Origin: Deltaproteobacteria bacterium
Lineage (GTDB): Bacteria; Desulfobacterota; Desulfuromonadia; Desulfuromonadales; Geopsychrobacteraceae
Length of the DNA stretch: 34,787 nt
Assembly (NCBI GenBank): GCA_018399135.1
Contig: JAGYPB010000029.1
Coordinates: 1-34,787 of the forward strand
Reading direction: 5' to 3'
Shown: piece after piece, positions 1 through 8,455 of the stretch
Numbering within the stretch: position 1 is the first letter of the stretch
Layout of the letters: each line of letters opens with the position of its first letter
Position numbers and translations under genes: made by a program
The notes under the pieces: model-generated
Told to the model about the DNA's origin: nothing
The model's input: only the letters and a program-made list of their open reading frames with translations
The model's database searches: none

Positions 1-45
1 CCCCAGCAAACGCGTAACCGCCCACCAGGAACACGCGAAGGCCAC
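1..45 (-). repeat. DGR variable repeat A (partial)
   Basis: This segment aligns without gaps to the last 45 plus-strand bases of the template repeat (34411-34455). There are 8 differences, all at positions where the template has A on the coding strand (T on the plus strand), so 8 of the 9 template adenines in this part are changed. No C, G or T of the template differs. The repeat is cut by the window edge. Confidence 0.9.
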
Positions 46-1618
46 TGGCCTGGTAGAAGTAGTCCGCCATTTTTGCTACTGATGATCCTGTTACATCGGC
101 TGGCAGGACAATTCCAAGCCCGCTGTGAGGTGTCCCAGCATAACCATTGGTGGTCGGCAGGTTGATTCCTGATCCAGCGTGGTTGTTGAGCCTGTCCCAG
201 CCGGCTACGGTGGTGTAGTTATAAGGGGGCAACCCTTTTACGTAGACCGCATGATCGCTGATCAGTGAAGCTACACGCTCCCACACATCGCCGTAAGGGT
301 TTTCAATTCCTAACACTTGAGAATAAGCCGTTAAAAACCCTGCTGACCCTGCGGTATTGTTGGCAGCAAACCGACCGGAGGCAACATCTCCCAGGCCACA
401 ACGCCCGATGTAACTATCGTTTGTCCATCCACCGCCGCTTAGGGCTGTTCGCCCATTGCCGACCATCGACTGAAAATTGTAACCAGCCCAACCGACCAGC
501 ATCAGACAACGCTCCCAGTGCTTTGTCCAGAAATCCGCTTGCTGCCAACCCGCTCCGCGAGCTGCGGCAAGGCTGTCCGTTGCTGCTGTGGTGAGGGAGG
601 CATGACCCCAATCACCGGCTCTGGTAGTCACTGGGTAAACGGGGGAAGTTCCGTCGCGTGGGTCGAGAGCAATGGATGATAGCTTGGTATCAGCAGGGAC
701 GAGAGAGGCTTCATAGGCACCCTGATAAGCGACCTCCACCCCATCGAACAGAGGGTGGAGGGTGAAGCCGTCCAGAGGCTTATCGCTGATCAGCAGATAG
801 TACCAGTCGCCGACCACATCGGTTTTGACGTAGCCGCGCTTATATTCGACCATGATCTGACCGTTACTGCCGTCAAGGGCAACGTCTGTGCCGTCAACAT
901 GCTTGGTAAAGTCGAGCCAACTGATCGCTTTGAACACCGTGCCATTATCTTGTAACGCCACCCGCTGTAGCCGGTTAAACACAGGGTACTTGGAGGTAGA
1001 CAGAAACTGCCCGACTGTCTCCCCCTCAGTTGCCCCCACGCGGATAAATGTATCCGTGGTGATGTTGTAGGCAATGCCCACATAGTCGCTTGGAGCATCC
1101 GGGAGATTGAGCCAGCCAAGGTCGATCCTGCCATCAGCCCCCGCAATGGGAACCTTGTTTGGTGTTGGGGTGGCTGTGACTTCTGACGCATCAAGTTTTA
1201 GGTCGAGTGCTGTCTGTTGGGCTGTAGACACAGGCTTGGAAGCATCAGACGTATTGTCTACATTACTGAGGCCCACTTGCGTCTTGGTTACACTATGCGG
1301 ATTTTCTGTTGAAGAAATATGTGTCTGAATGTTAGCGTTTGCTGCTGCTAGATCAATAGAAGTATCCCGCACATTGACATCGGCAATCAGGTTCCGAGTC
1401 CCCTCGTCCCAGTAAATATCCACATGGGCATCGGTGGGCGGCTCAACCCCCCAGAACTCCCCTGCTGCTGGTACGACAAAAGGGTTTGTGAGGGCTTGCG
1501 GATCAGCGCCGCCGGTGGTTAAATCAGCAACGAGGGTTTCGGTGCCTGTCAGACGGACGCGGATCGTGTCGCCGGGTTGCGGCATGCCTGCGGTTCCACT
1601 GCGTAATTTAAATGCCAT
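1..1618 (-). CDS. Tail-fibre-like DGR target protein A (3' end off window)
   Basis: The frame is open for 539 codons from ATG 1618 (AAGGAT ribosome site) to the left edge, so the C-terminus is missing. Residues about 100-135 carry the fibre signature ENPHSVTKTQVGL..VDNTSD..KPVSTA. Residues about 340-539 look like the C-type-lectin fold of DGR targets, with GIENPYGDVW and then LPTTNGYAG, DYFYQASGLRVFLVGG. The last 15 visible codons are the start of a variable repeat matching the template at 34331-34455. Its C-terminal region is paralogous to the gene at the right edge (34498 onward). It follows the 1628-2047 gene by 9 bases as the last visible gene of the tail and lysis operon. The inferred role is a host-receptor-binding tail protein whose binding face is diversified. 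The family call is strong; the receptor is unknown. Confidence 0.88.
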   Translation of the reverse strand, partial: MAFKLRSGTAGMPQPGDTIRVRLTGTETLVADLTTGGADPQALTNPFVVPAAGEFWGVEPPTDAHVDIYWDEGTRNLIADVNVRDTSIDLAAANANIQTHISSTENPHSVTKTQVGLSNVDNTSDASKPVSTAQQTALDLKLDASEVTATPTPNKVPIAGADGRIDLGWLNLPDAPSDYVGIAYNITTDTFIRVGATEGETVGQFLSTSKYPVFNRLQRVALQDNGTVFKAISWLDFTKHVDGTDVALDGSNGQIMVEYKRGYVKTDVVGDWYYLLISDKPLDGFTLHPLFDGVEVAYQGAYEASLVPADTKLSSIALDPRDGTSPVYPVTTRAGDWGHASLTTAATDSLAAARGAGWQQADFWTKHWERCLMLVGWAGYNFQSMVGNGRTALSGGGWTNDSYIGRCGLGDVASGRFAANNTAGSAGFLTAYSQVLGIENPYGDVWERVASLISDHAVYVKGLPPYNYTTVAGWDRLNNHAGSGINLPTTNGYAGTPHSGLGIVLPADVTGSSVAKMADYFYQASGLRVFLVGGYAFAG

Positions 1619-1627
1619 GGGTAATCC

Positions 1628-2047
1628 TTACGATGCCGGATTAGACGTTGTGTTGATCTCGATATCGGCGGTGGTGTAGTTGGCCGTTAACACTGAACCA
1701 TCATTGATAGCCGTTGCCCGTGCGTAAATCTGCACCGCCTGGTGCGTGGTGCTGACATCCATGTTGGCCAGGTTGATGCTTGCAGCAAATGTGATGTTGT
1801 CCGTTGATAGCTCCCACGCAATACCGGGATCAGAGCCAACGATTGAGGCTGATATCCCGCTGTAATTGTCGATATTGGTGGTGTCATCATCAGCCCACAC
1901 GAAAATATCCGTGGCAGGTGATGCGGTAACGTGGGTTGGATCGCTGGTGCCATCGAGGGTGATGGCTACGGCTACGGGATCAGAGCCGTCACCGTCAGAG
2001 TAGAGGGCGGGGGTTGCGGTTGCGTCTTTTGCGAGTTTGATAGACAT
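1628..2047 (-). CDS. Putative phage structural protein, 139 aa
   Basis: I do not recognise a named family. The protein is rich in Ser, Thr, Asp and Ala, has no Cys and alternates short hydrophobic strands, which suggests an Ig-like or other all-beta structural domain as in many phage tail decorations. ATG 2047 follows an ACAGGAG ribosome site. It sits directly before the DGR target tail gene and after the lysis genes in the same operon, so a role as a fibre-associated or decoration protein is plausible but only inferred from context and composition. Confidence 0.7.
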   Translation of the reverse strand: MSIKLAKDATATPALYSDGDGSDPVAVAITLDGTSDPTHVTASPATDIFVWADDDTTNIDNYSGISASIVGSDPGIAWELSTDNITFAASINLANMDVSTTHQAVQIYARATAINDGSVLTANYTTADIEINTTSNPAS

Positions 2048-2050
2048 GGT

Positions 2051-2317
2051 TTAGCTCCTGTGGATAGTGTTGTATTGTTTGATTCGGCGCAGGCGGTGCC
2101 CTGCCCACGAGTTGTCTTTTTGATACGCATTGCGGCAATGGTTTGACTCTCCGCACAGCAACCAGAACAGCCAGTCGATGTTTTTGTAGATCATCCGCTG
2201 TTCGCGCCAGCACCGGCCCGATATGCACTCGTTGGGATCGCCGTTGAACAAAAAGCAGTTCAAAAACTGGCTGATTGCGTCAAGGGTTTTGGGTAGCCAT
2301 TTCCTGTCGTCAATCAT
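2051..2317 (-). CDS. Small conserved-looking phage protein, 88 aa
   Basis: The protein is rich in Trp, Cys and His, with SISGRCWRE-type, WLFWLLCGESNHC and AYQKDN stretches. It resembles small uncharacterised proteins that often lie beside phage lysis genes, but I cannot assign a function. ATG 2317 overlaps the stop of the Rz1-like gene by 8 bases and has GGGGA upstream; ATG 2338 is an alternative that adds 7 residues. Four bases separate it from the next gene, consistent with translational coupling. Confidence 0.65.
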   Translation of the reverse strand: MIDDRKWLPKTLDAISQFLNCFLFNGDPNECISGRCWREQRMIYKNIDWLFWLLCGESNHCRNAYQKDNSWAGHRLRRIKQYNTIHRS

Positions 2318-2591
2318 TGCGTCCCCACTGTCTGACATCTTCTAGCCGTGCGTTGCAGGTATGCAGGGCTGTTTCCATATCCAGCGCCCAGAATAAAAGT
2401 TCCTCGTTGGTTCTCATCTGCGTCTCCGGTACGTCAACGGGCATTGCCAGAGCCACGGGGATCAGCCTGTCGCGATAAATGATCTTCTCTGAGCAGGCGG
2501 ATAGACTCAGGGATATCAGTAGCAAGCCAATCGACAGCAGCAGCGTCCTCAAGTTGCGTAATGTCTTTTTTGAGCCGGTTGACTTCGGCAT
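2310..2591 (-). CDS. Rz1: Rz1-like outer-membrane spanin lipoprotein
   Basis: The 93-residue protein has a basic N-terminus, a hydrophobic stretch at about 16-30 and a lipobox LSAC with the lipidated Cys at 33. The mature part contains a Pro/Val-rich segment. The gene starts inside the Rz-like gene in another frame and runs past its end, the classical overlapping Rz/Rz1 arrangement. In this family the outer-membrane lipoprotein binds the inner-membrane spanin across the periplasm to fuse the two membranes in the last step of Gram-negative lysis. The assignment rests on architecture and lipobox, not on sequence similarity. Confidence 0.8.
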   Translation of the reverse strand: MPKSTGSKKTLRNLRTLLLSIGLLLISLSLSACSEKIIYRDRLIPVALAMPVDVPETQMRTNEELLFWALDMETALHTCNARLEDVRQWGRND

Positions 2592-2823
2592 ATAGCAATC
2601 TCCGTTCGTTCTCGCGCTTTGTCAGGATGGCGCTGAGTTGTTCGCTCTCTTTTTCGGCTTGCGCCACCATGTCGTGTGCGACAGTCAGTTCCGTTCGAAG
2701 CGTGTCGCGTTGGGTTTTGAGATTATCCACCCGCTGATACTGCGCCCAGACAACACCGGAGAGGATGACGACGAGAGCGCCACCGATAGCCAGGGGTTTC
2801 CAGCCTGCCAGCAGCCCCATCAT
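2434..2823 (-). CDS. Rz: Rz-like inner-membrane spanin
   Basis: The 129-residue protein has one N-terminal membrane segment (about 10-27) followed by a long charged coiled-coil region (about 30-95, RVDNLKTQRDTL and EKESEQLSAIL). This is the type II topology of i-spanins. It overlaps the holin-like gene upstream by 4 bases (ATGA) and contains the start of the Rz1-like lipoprotein gene in another frame. It would span the periplasm with Rz1 and disrupt the outer membrane after endolysin action. The ATG at 2823 is preceded by AAGGTGA. Confidence 0.82.
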   Translation of the reverse strand: MMGLLAGWKPLAIGGALVVILSGVVWAQYQRVDNLKTQRDTLRTELTVAHDMVAQAEKESEQLSAILTKRENERRLLYAEVNRLKKDITQLEDAAAVDWLATDIPESIRLLREDHLSRQADPRGSGNAR

Positions 2824-3047
2824 TTGATGTTCACCTTAACCAGATCATCAGCCGTGGCTGCGACGACGTAGGTTAATATGATCGCGCCAAACACCCAGGC
2901 CAGAGTTTGAAACAACGGCACAGCTGCGCCAAGCTGATCGGCATCGAGAAACAGGCCGATGAGGATCAGGGCGAACAGGCCACACAGGGCTATGTAGCTG
3001 TGGCGGCGGCGGTGTTTCCACCAAATATGGGGGGTTGGGTGGGGCAT
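2820..3047 (-). CDS. Holin-like small membrane protein, 75 aa
   Basis: The protein has a short basic His/Arg-rich N-terminus (residues 1-16) and two predicted membrane segments (about 18-33 and 43-65), ending in a short charged tail, as in class II holins. ATG 3047 has a good AGAGGAG ribosome site; the longer frame from 3107 has none as clear. It is coupled by a 4-base overlap to the Rz-like gene, which supports a lysis role: it would form inner-membrane lesions that release or activate the endolysin. Holins are too diverse for certainty. Confidence 0.65.
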   Translation of the reverse strand: MPHPTPHIWWKHRRRHSYIALCGLFALILIGLFLDADQLGAAVPLFQTLAWVFGAIILTYVVAATADDLVKVNIK

Positions 3048-3090
3048 GGGTGGCTCCTCTGTTTCTTTCAGGTAAACCTGTGGCACTCGT

Positions 3091-4680
3091 TTAAAAATTG
3101 CCATCAAGGTAATCTTGCCCTAAAACAAGAGTTAGGTGATCTTCAATGTATTTTGGTGTTAAGCCAATCTTAAAATTGACATCTTCTCTTGTCCTCCAGG
3201 CATATCTACTTACGACATAGGCAGTAGACGCTGAAGTTCCAAGGGCAGCAATGATATCCTCGGGAGTCACGACAGTTCTGTTAGAAAGATAATGGGTAGA
3301 GTCCCTAGAGTATACATAATGCAAGTGGCCAGCGAGTATGGTAGCAGTTGCATGATCAACCATCTGTTGTGTCCAAGCAACTGAAAGTTCAAATGGTTGA
3401 TACAACTCGCTGTTAGCTGCCGTATAAGGCCCATGTCCTTGTATAGACGAAAGACCGCAAAACTCTTGTATCATCGCGTCAATGTTCCAAGGGTTTGAAA
3501 CAAATGAGTACGAAATCCCGGCAAAAGTTCCCCCGTCACCAACAACATTTTTCCCGTTATGCCCTGCATACCCCCTCCAAAAAAGTGGCGGGGTAGGCCA
3601 ACCTGAGTATCCTTGTAGAGTATTTACCCAAGTGTACGATACAAACGAAAGGTAGTCTGGACTACTATCTTCCCTTATGCTATAACCTCCGGTTTTTTTA
3701 ACACCAAAGTTCGGGCCAAACCCTGGGGCATAGTAAATTTCACAAGCATCGTATTCATAAGTAAAGACTCCCGATTTTTCCCTAAATTCAGAACTCCAAT
3801 AATAGTTCCAATGCCGTGTAAAGGAAAAAGAAACTTCTATCGCAGTAATTCCACAAGGTCTCGGCCACTCAGCCCAGCCGACTATTCTTTTATCTGCTTC
3901 ATCTACCAACACCATTACTCTGTCTCCGGTTGCGAAGCCGGGTAGCCCATCACCTAAAGGACAGGGATCATCATAGGGCAGTGTTTCTATGTCCCTGTGT
4001 TGATAGATCCCAGCTGTATTTGCTACCCCGTATGAGATCATTGCTTGCTTACCAACCATATCGTTGCTGATAATATAGCCGAGTGCGTAGCGCCCTTGCC
4101 ACTTCACTGCCCCCGGCCAGACAGCGTAGTTCAAATATGTTTGTGCCGCTGTCATACTCATGATGGAGCGCATCTGACCATCATCTTTAGTCGGCTCACG
4201 GCCATCAGGGTAAATGACGTGGTTTGGAAAGTCTTCACCCTGTCTAGCTACTTCCATTGTGGCGACTGTTGAGCCTATAGTGAGATCTTCGACGTACCAT
4301 GCACACCAAGCCAAGGCTTCTCTGGTGGCTGTCGCTGCTTCGAGAGTATCTGCCTTTTCTCTTAGTCGGGTAGCTTGCTCTTGCATTCCTAGAACGTAAT
4401 TTGCCTGCCCCTCCCAGACTGCTAGAGCCTGAAGATACGGGGGAAGTAGTTCGCTTACTCCCTCAATGGTAGCTTGGTCTTGTTCATACGCTGACTTGGC
4501 TGAAAGCATCTCGGCTTCAGCTTGTGCTAAATCTGCCTGTCGGCTTGCAACGTCCGTATCGATGGTGTCTGCCTCATCTCTGAATGTCGAGATCCTTGCC
4601 GTAACGCGAGGGCTGTCACGGTGGATGTTGACTCGATACCGCGCTGATCCCATGTGCTCCAATATTGTCGCTCTACCCAT
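3091..4680 (-). CDS. Large tail-tip or fibre protein, 529 aa
   Basis: ATG 4680 overlaps the previous stop by 8 bases and has AAGGA upstream, so it is preferred to the 547-codon frame from 4734. Residues about 1-35 form a beta-like start. Residues about 35-135 are a strongly predicted coiled coil (ASRQADLAQAEAEML, ATRLREKADTLEAAT). The rest is rich in Tyr, Trp and Gly, typical of beta-structured receptor-binding or tip domains. Codon use is more AT-rich than in the head genes. It lies in the tail-tip block before the lysis genes. I recognise no specific family. Confidence 0.68.
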   Translation of the reverse strand: MGRATILEHMGSARYRVNIHRDSPRVTARISTFRDEADTIDTDVASRQADLAQAEAEMLSAKSAYEQDQATIEGVSELLPPYLQALAVWEGQANYVLGMQEQATRLREKADTLEAATATREALAWCAWYVEDLTIGSTVATMEVARQGEDFPNHVIYPDGREPTKDDGQMRSIMSMTAAQTYLNYAVWPGAVKWQGRYALGYIISNDMVGKQAMISYGVANTAGIYQHRDIETLPYDDPCPLGDGLPGFATGDRVMVLVDEADKRIVGWAEWPRPCGITAIEVSFSFTRHWNYYWSSEFREKSGVFTYEYDACEIYYAPGFGPNFGVKKTGGYSIREDSSPDYLSFVSYTWVNTLQGYSGWPTPPLFWRGYAGHNGKNVVGDGGTFAGISYSFVSNPWNIDAMIQEFCGLSSIQGHGPYTAANSELYQPFELSVAWTQQMVDHATATILAGHLHYVYSRDSTHYLSNRTVVTPEDIIAALGTSASTAYVVSRYAWRTREDVNFKIGLTPKYIEDHLTLVLGQDYLDGNF

Positions 4681-5518
4681 AAACCCACGTCCTTGGATTC
4701 TCTCTAGAGATGCTGATCTGTGTATGCTGCGCAACTACTACTCGATTTCCAGAAGTAACAACATCGCCGGGGATGACATCAAAGGCGCCAGGAATCTCAA
4801 CTACATCCATCTGACCGCTCGGCCAAGCTCTGCTCGGAGCGCCAAGATTGCGGTCAGTTTTTCCTCTCATTTCATGGATCCCTGTGCTGCGAAGAATCAA
4901 TGAGCGACTACGTCCTCCCCGATGATGCTGATATCTTATCTCTGGCATCCTGAAAACCTCTCCTGCGTCATAATCTACAATCGACCACGGAGCGACCCCG
5001 TTCTTGACTTCGTTTATAAGATCGGCCGGCAATGATACCGTTATTGATATGCCCCTTGTCCCAGACAGGAACACATTGCAGGAGTAAATGGGCAAAATCT
5101 TTCCTGACGAATCACGCAACGTCACTCGTTGAATACGACCGTCGTAGAGGTCACGCCAATATCCGGGATCCCACTGCCCTAGACTTCCCTGAAGGGAAAA
5201 AGAGGGTAGAGAGTATTCAATCGATGAGCCGAGTGTTCCAAGGGACAAGCGGTGGGCTAATGCTAATAGTTCTGTCGATGATATTCTCTCTTCGTGGTAA
5301 AGAGTCCCAAAGACAAGGTTGTGCTTCAGGGCGAGGAGTTCTGTTGCATTTATCGGCTCAGACCCTAACTTTATCCAAGTCAAATTGGGGAGCTGTACCC
5401 ACTGTACGTCCTGCGTGTCTGTAAATACAACGTCAGGGATCGGTGCAACTTCTACCCCGACCCAAGTCAAATCGGGGAGTTGTGCCCACTGTAAATGTAG
5501 AGTATTGGTGAAATTCAC
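4673..5518 (-). CDS. Putative tail protein with tandem N-terminal repeat, 281 aa
   Basis: The first 60 residues contain two related units, LQWAQLPDLTWVGVE and VQWVQLPNLTWIKLG, encoded by near-identical DNA repeats. The C-terminal two-thirds are beta-rich and resemble uncharacterised phage tail components, ending in a domain with Val/Ile-rich strands (VVEIPGAFDVIPGDVV). The gene lies between the YadA-like fibre gene and the 529-residue tail protein, with 4- to 8-base junctions on both sides. A tail-tip or baseplate-type role is inferred from position only. Confidence 0.65.
   Translation of the reverse strand: MNFTNTLHLQWAQLPDLTWVGVEVAPIPDVVFTDTQDVQWVQLPNLTWIKLGSEPINATELLALKHNLVFGTLYHEERISSTELLALAHRLSLGTLGSSIEYSLPSFSLQGSLGQWDPGYWRDLYDGRIQRVTLRDSSGKILPIYSCNVFLSGTRGISITVSLPADLINEVKNGVAPWSIVDYDAGEVFRMPEIRYQHHRGGRSRSLILRSTGIHEMRGKTDRNLGAPSRAWPSGQMDVVEIPGAFDVIPGDVVTSGNRVVVAQHTQISISRENPRTWVYG
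5377..5496 (-). repeat. Internal direct repeat in the tail gene
   Basis: About 36 bases at 5377-5412 recur with few changes at 5461-5496 (plus-strand core AAGTCAAAT.GGGGAG.TGT). They encode the two QWxQLPxLTW units. This is an in-frame duplication that preserves the Trp, Leu and Pro positions. Confidence 0.8.
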
Positions 5519-5522
5519 CTAA

Positions 5523-6812
5523 TCACCCCTGCATGAAAAATCCACGAAAATAGGGACGAACATTAAACGTCCCCGCATTAGCGGCAACAGCTATCTTAAA
5601 GGTATGAACCCCTTGGAACCCGACATTGTTAGTTACTGACCACCTAAGTATTTGCAACGGGTTGAGCACAAGAGGGAATGTAGTTTGAATATTGCTACGA
5701 TAGGTTACCTCATCAGAATTACCCGCACCAAACCAAACTTCTGGCTGGGTTGTGACATCATGGTAGTCCATCAGTATAAGACCTACTTCGTCTACAAAGA
5801 AATATCCCGGTCCATTTGGCGTTATCGCAAACGTAGCCAATGAGGTAGCAGTTACATGCTCGCCGAAAAGGTAAAACTGGGAAGTTGTCCCGTGCAGCAA
5901 ACCCCCATAATGCGGCGGGCCAGAAACATAGGCGTCAGGGTGATATTTGGGAACCATTGGAACCCCAGCAATTACGGTGTGTGCGCCATTATTTACACTT
6001 AGCCCTATTGTGTTGATTAGTGTGGTGCTGGTGCCAGTGGTGAAATTATCTTTCCCACCTAGAAGCACAGCACCATTGCCGACAGAGCTGTTATCATGCC
6101 CTATAATGACCGAGTCAGATGTGTTATTGGAGGGGTTATTGCCGATGGTTACGCCGTTGTACCCTGCTTCCGCGTAATGTCCAATAGCGACCCCGCCAGG
6201 GTTATTGCAACCAGCATTTGCCCCTATGACTATAGCGTTATTCCCATTGTTAGAGGTGTTTAACCCTAACGATATCCCCCCTTCACCTGTTGTACTTGCT
6301 GCTGCCCCTATAGATATTGCTGACTGCGCGACGGCTTCGGCATAAGCCCCAACACTAACAGCATAACCTCCATGACATGATGCGTTGTATCCAATAGCCG
6401 TGGCTTGTAGCTGTGTCGCTATTGAGCCGGCCCCCACAGCAACGGTGTACTCATCATGGGTCTGAGCATTGTGGCCTAACGCTAAAGATTCGGTGGCTCC
6501 ACCGGAAGCCTCGGCTGTCCCACTACCTATTGCTATTGAATCTGTCCCATCTCCCTGTGCATCCAATAACAAAGATCCGTTTGTTCTTGTCCAAACAAAA
6601 TCCCCGGGGGATGTGTCTGGTATTATTGTTGTTGGGACTGATTCAGTGGCCCCTGCACTGGTTTCTAAGACATAAAACAATCCGCCATAATCCTCATCGG
6701 CTTGGATAACAACCGCCCGATCGCCTACCGTCAAGTCTGCCCCTGAGATGCTGTCTAAGCTACCTTCAAGCCCACCTATTAATGATGTTGCCGGCCATAT
6801 CTTGTTTGCCAT
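5523..6812 (-). CDS. Tail fibre protein with YadA-like head repeats, 429 aa
   Basis: ATG 6812 has an AAAGGAG site. Residues about 90-265 contain a series of short repeats of the form S.AIG..A.A, for example DSIAIGSGTAEASG, TAIGYNA, ISIGAAASTTGEGGISLG and GVAIGHYAEAG. This is the left-handed beta-roll of trimeric autotransporter (YadA/Hia) heads. The N-terminal 85 residues and the C-terminal 160 residues are of unrecognised beta-rich type. In a phage tail operon such a trimeric beta-roll would form a fibre shaft or tip for host adsorption. Asn and Gly content is high in the repeat loops. Confidence 0.75.
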   Translation of the reverse strand: MANKIWPATSLIGGLEGSLDSISGADLTVGDRAVVIQADEDYGGLFYVLETSAGATESVPTTIIPDTSPGDFVWTRTNGSLLLDAQGDGTDSIAIGSGTAEASGGATESLALGHNAQTHDEYTVAVGAGSIATQLQATAIGYNASCHGGYAVSVGAYAEAVAQSAISIGAAASTTGEGGISLGLNTSNNGNNAIVIGANAGCNNPGGVAIGHYAEAGYNGVTIGNNPSNNTSDSVIIGHDNSSVGNGAVLLGGKDNFTTGTSTTLINTIGLSVNNGAHTVIAGVPMVPKYHPDAYVSGPPHYGGLLHGTTSQFYLFGEHVTATSLATFAITPNGPGYFFVDEVGLILMDYHDVTTQPEVWFGAGNSDEVTYRSNIQTTFPLVLNPLQILRWSVTNNVGFQGVHTFKIAVAANAGTFNVRPYFRGFFMQG

Positions 6813-6825
6813 TTCTTCTCTCCTT

Positions 6826-8043
6826 TTATGTTGCTTCTGTTATGTCAACTACTCGGTATGTAGGGTTGACAGAGGTAGCGCATCGGCCAACAGTGAGAGG
6901 TGGGCCTTCGGGCAGGGTCAAGGTGTCGCCGAGACCAATACCCCAGGTGAGCGGCACGCGGATGCGTCGCTGGGTTCCATCGTCCGAAAGGGTCAACACC
7001 TGGCTGATCGGCACGGTGGACGGGACGCGCTTGACCTGGGTGCGGTAGGCAAAAACCTTCCACTGTCCGTCGTTAAAAGTCGCCTCGCTGATGTCGTAGG
7101 TGCCGATGTTGTCGGCGGCGTTCATGTCGCCATTGACCGAAAATGCGACGCTCTGCACATTGATTGCGCCAGTTGGTTCCGGCTCGTTGCCGGTGCCGGG
7201 CATTCTGATTTCCAGGCTGGATACTCCGGTCGCCGCCTCGACAAAGTGGGCGTAGGTCGCGGGCAGGCGCTGGCCGTTGTTCAAAAAGGAAAATCCGACC
7301 GGCTCACCATAGGCAATGGCGGTTGACGCCCTAGCCAAGACGGCGCGGCCGATGGAGGTGTGCGGCTGATGGAAGCGGAGGCCTGCGCCTAGCAAACGGA
7401 CGGTGCGGACGTTAGAGCGCGCTAGCAGCTGAACGCTGGGGATGATGACCTTAACGCTTGACGTTTTAGCGACAGGCGCAGCGATAATGTAGTGCGGATT
7501 AAATGGGCCGTAAGCCCGTGCGGTGTTTTTCAGGGCACTTAGAATGGTCGCTCTCAAATTTATAATCTGCTCATCCTTGATGTCTGCCGCGACATGCTGC
7601 CGGAATCCCGCATTGACAGTATGGAGAGTGTTTGCAATGGCCGCCCCGTAAGCCGTGCTGGTTATCGCGTTACCAGAGAAGGTTATTTTTACACTTCTTG
7701 CGCCCCACTCTGTCGAACCGCCAGAATTGTGATAGTTGTTGACCCGGATCTCATCAAACGTCAAGGGGGCCGTAAAGACGCAAGAAATCCGTTGAGGCTG
7801 CCCTCCAGTCGTGCTGCTTATCCAGCCCGTTCCGCTAGCCCCTCCTGTTTTTGACAGACTTGTGTTAAAAACATTTGTCGGGAGATAACTGGTGCTAAGG
7901 CGTGAGGTAACGTAAGCCGCAAAGCCGGAGGTAAGCCCTATCTTCTCTCCGGCGAAATAGAAATCAATCGAACGCAAACCAGTGCGGGAGTTTCCCCAGC
8001 TGTCTGCAATATCAAAGATGGCGGTTTTTACCGTCCAGGCCAT
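6826..8043 (-). CDS. Tail-associated structural protein, 405 aa
   Basis: The N-terminal part (about 1-130) has short beta motifs including EIRVNNYHNSGG and ARSVKITFSG. These recall discoidin or galactose-binding modules that bind carbohydrates, but the match is by eye. The centre (about 150-290) and the C-terminus are beta-rich without recognised motifs. It follows the tape-measure block and precedes the fibre genes, where distal tail and tip proteins are found in siphophages. The ATG at 8043 lies 4 bases after the previous stop. Confidence 0.6.
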   Translation of the reverse strand: MAWTVKTAIFDIADSWGNSRTGLRSIDFYFAGEKIGLTSGFAAYVTSRLSTSYLPTNVFNTSLSKTGGASGTGWISSTTGGQPQRISCVFTAPLTFDEIRVNNYHNSGGSTEWGARSVKITFSGNAITSTAYGAAIANTLHTVNAGFRQHVAADIKDEQIINLRATILSALKNTARAYGPFNPHYIIAAPVAKTSSVKVIIPSVQLLARSNVRTVRLLGAGLRFHQPHTSIGRAVLARASTAIAYGEPVGFSFLNNGQRLPATYAHFVEAATGVSSLEIRMPGTGNEPEPTGAINVQSVAFSVNGDMNAADNIGTYDISEATFNDGQWKVFAYRTQVKRVPSTVPISQVLTLSDDGTQRRIRVPLTWGIGLGDTLTLPEGPPLTVGRCATSVNPTYRVVDITEAT

Positions 8044-8047
8044 AATC

Positions 8048-8455
8048 TCAGCTCGCCGTCAGCAACTCATAAACAACGCCATCCAACCAGGAGAACGTCC
8101 AGTCGAGCGCGGTGATGGATACCGGAGCCTCCAGGTCGTACAAAATCAACACCGGGCTGGCGACATCCGCGACGGTTCCGGATGCGTAGAGTACGACATA
8201 GCGGAAGCTGGCGGTGAGACTGGGGTATACGGTCGGATCGGCGATGACCTGTCCGTTTGCTACGGTGAGGCTCAGGGTGTTGCCGCCTGCGGGGTAGCCG
8301 CCTCCGGTAACCTGGTTGGCCAAGCTGGCAAAGGTGGTGGCCGCCAGGTCGGGTACGTGATCGGCGGTAAAGAGTGCCAGTTTGATGGTGTTGTCATCCC
8401 AGTCAAGCCCGGCCAGGGCGATACTGCGGAAATGGTTGTATTCGGAAATTATCAT
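8048..8455 (-). CDS. Minor phage structural protein, 135 aa
   Basis: The sequence has the pattern IKLALFTADHVPDL..TTF..LANQVTGGGYPAGG. It recalls a recurrent small protein of siphophage tail-tip regions, with no known biochemical role. It overlaps its upstream neighbour by 4 bases (ATGA) and is followed at 4 bases by the next tail gene, so all three are coupled. No signal peptide or membrane segment is seen. It is probably a small tail or fibre component. Confidence 0.65.
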   Translation of the reverse strand: MIISEYNHFRSIALAGLDWDDNTIKLALFTADHVPDLAATTFASLANQVTGGGYPAGGNTLSLTVANGQVIADPTVYPSLTASFRYVVLYASGTVADVASPVLILYDLEAPVSITALDWTFSWLDGVVYELLTAS

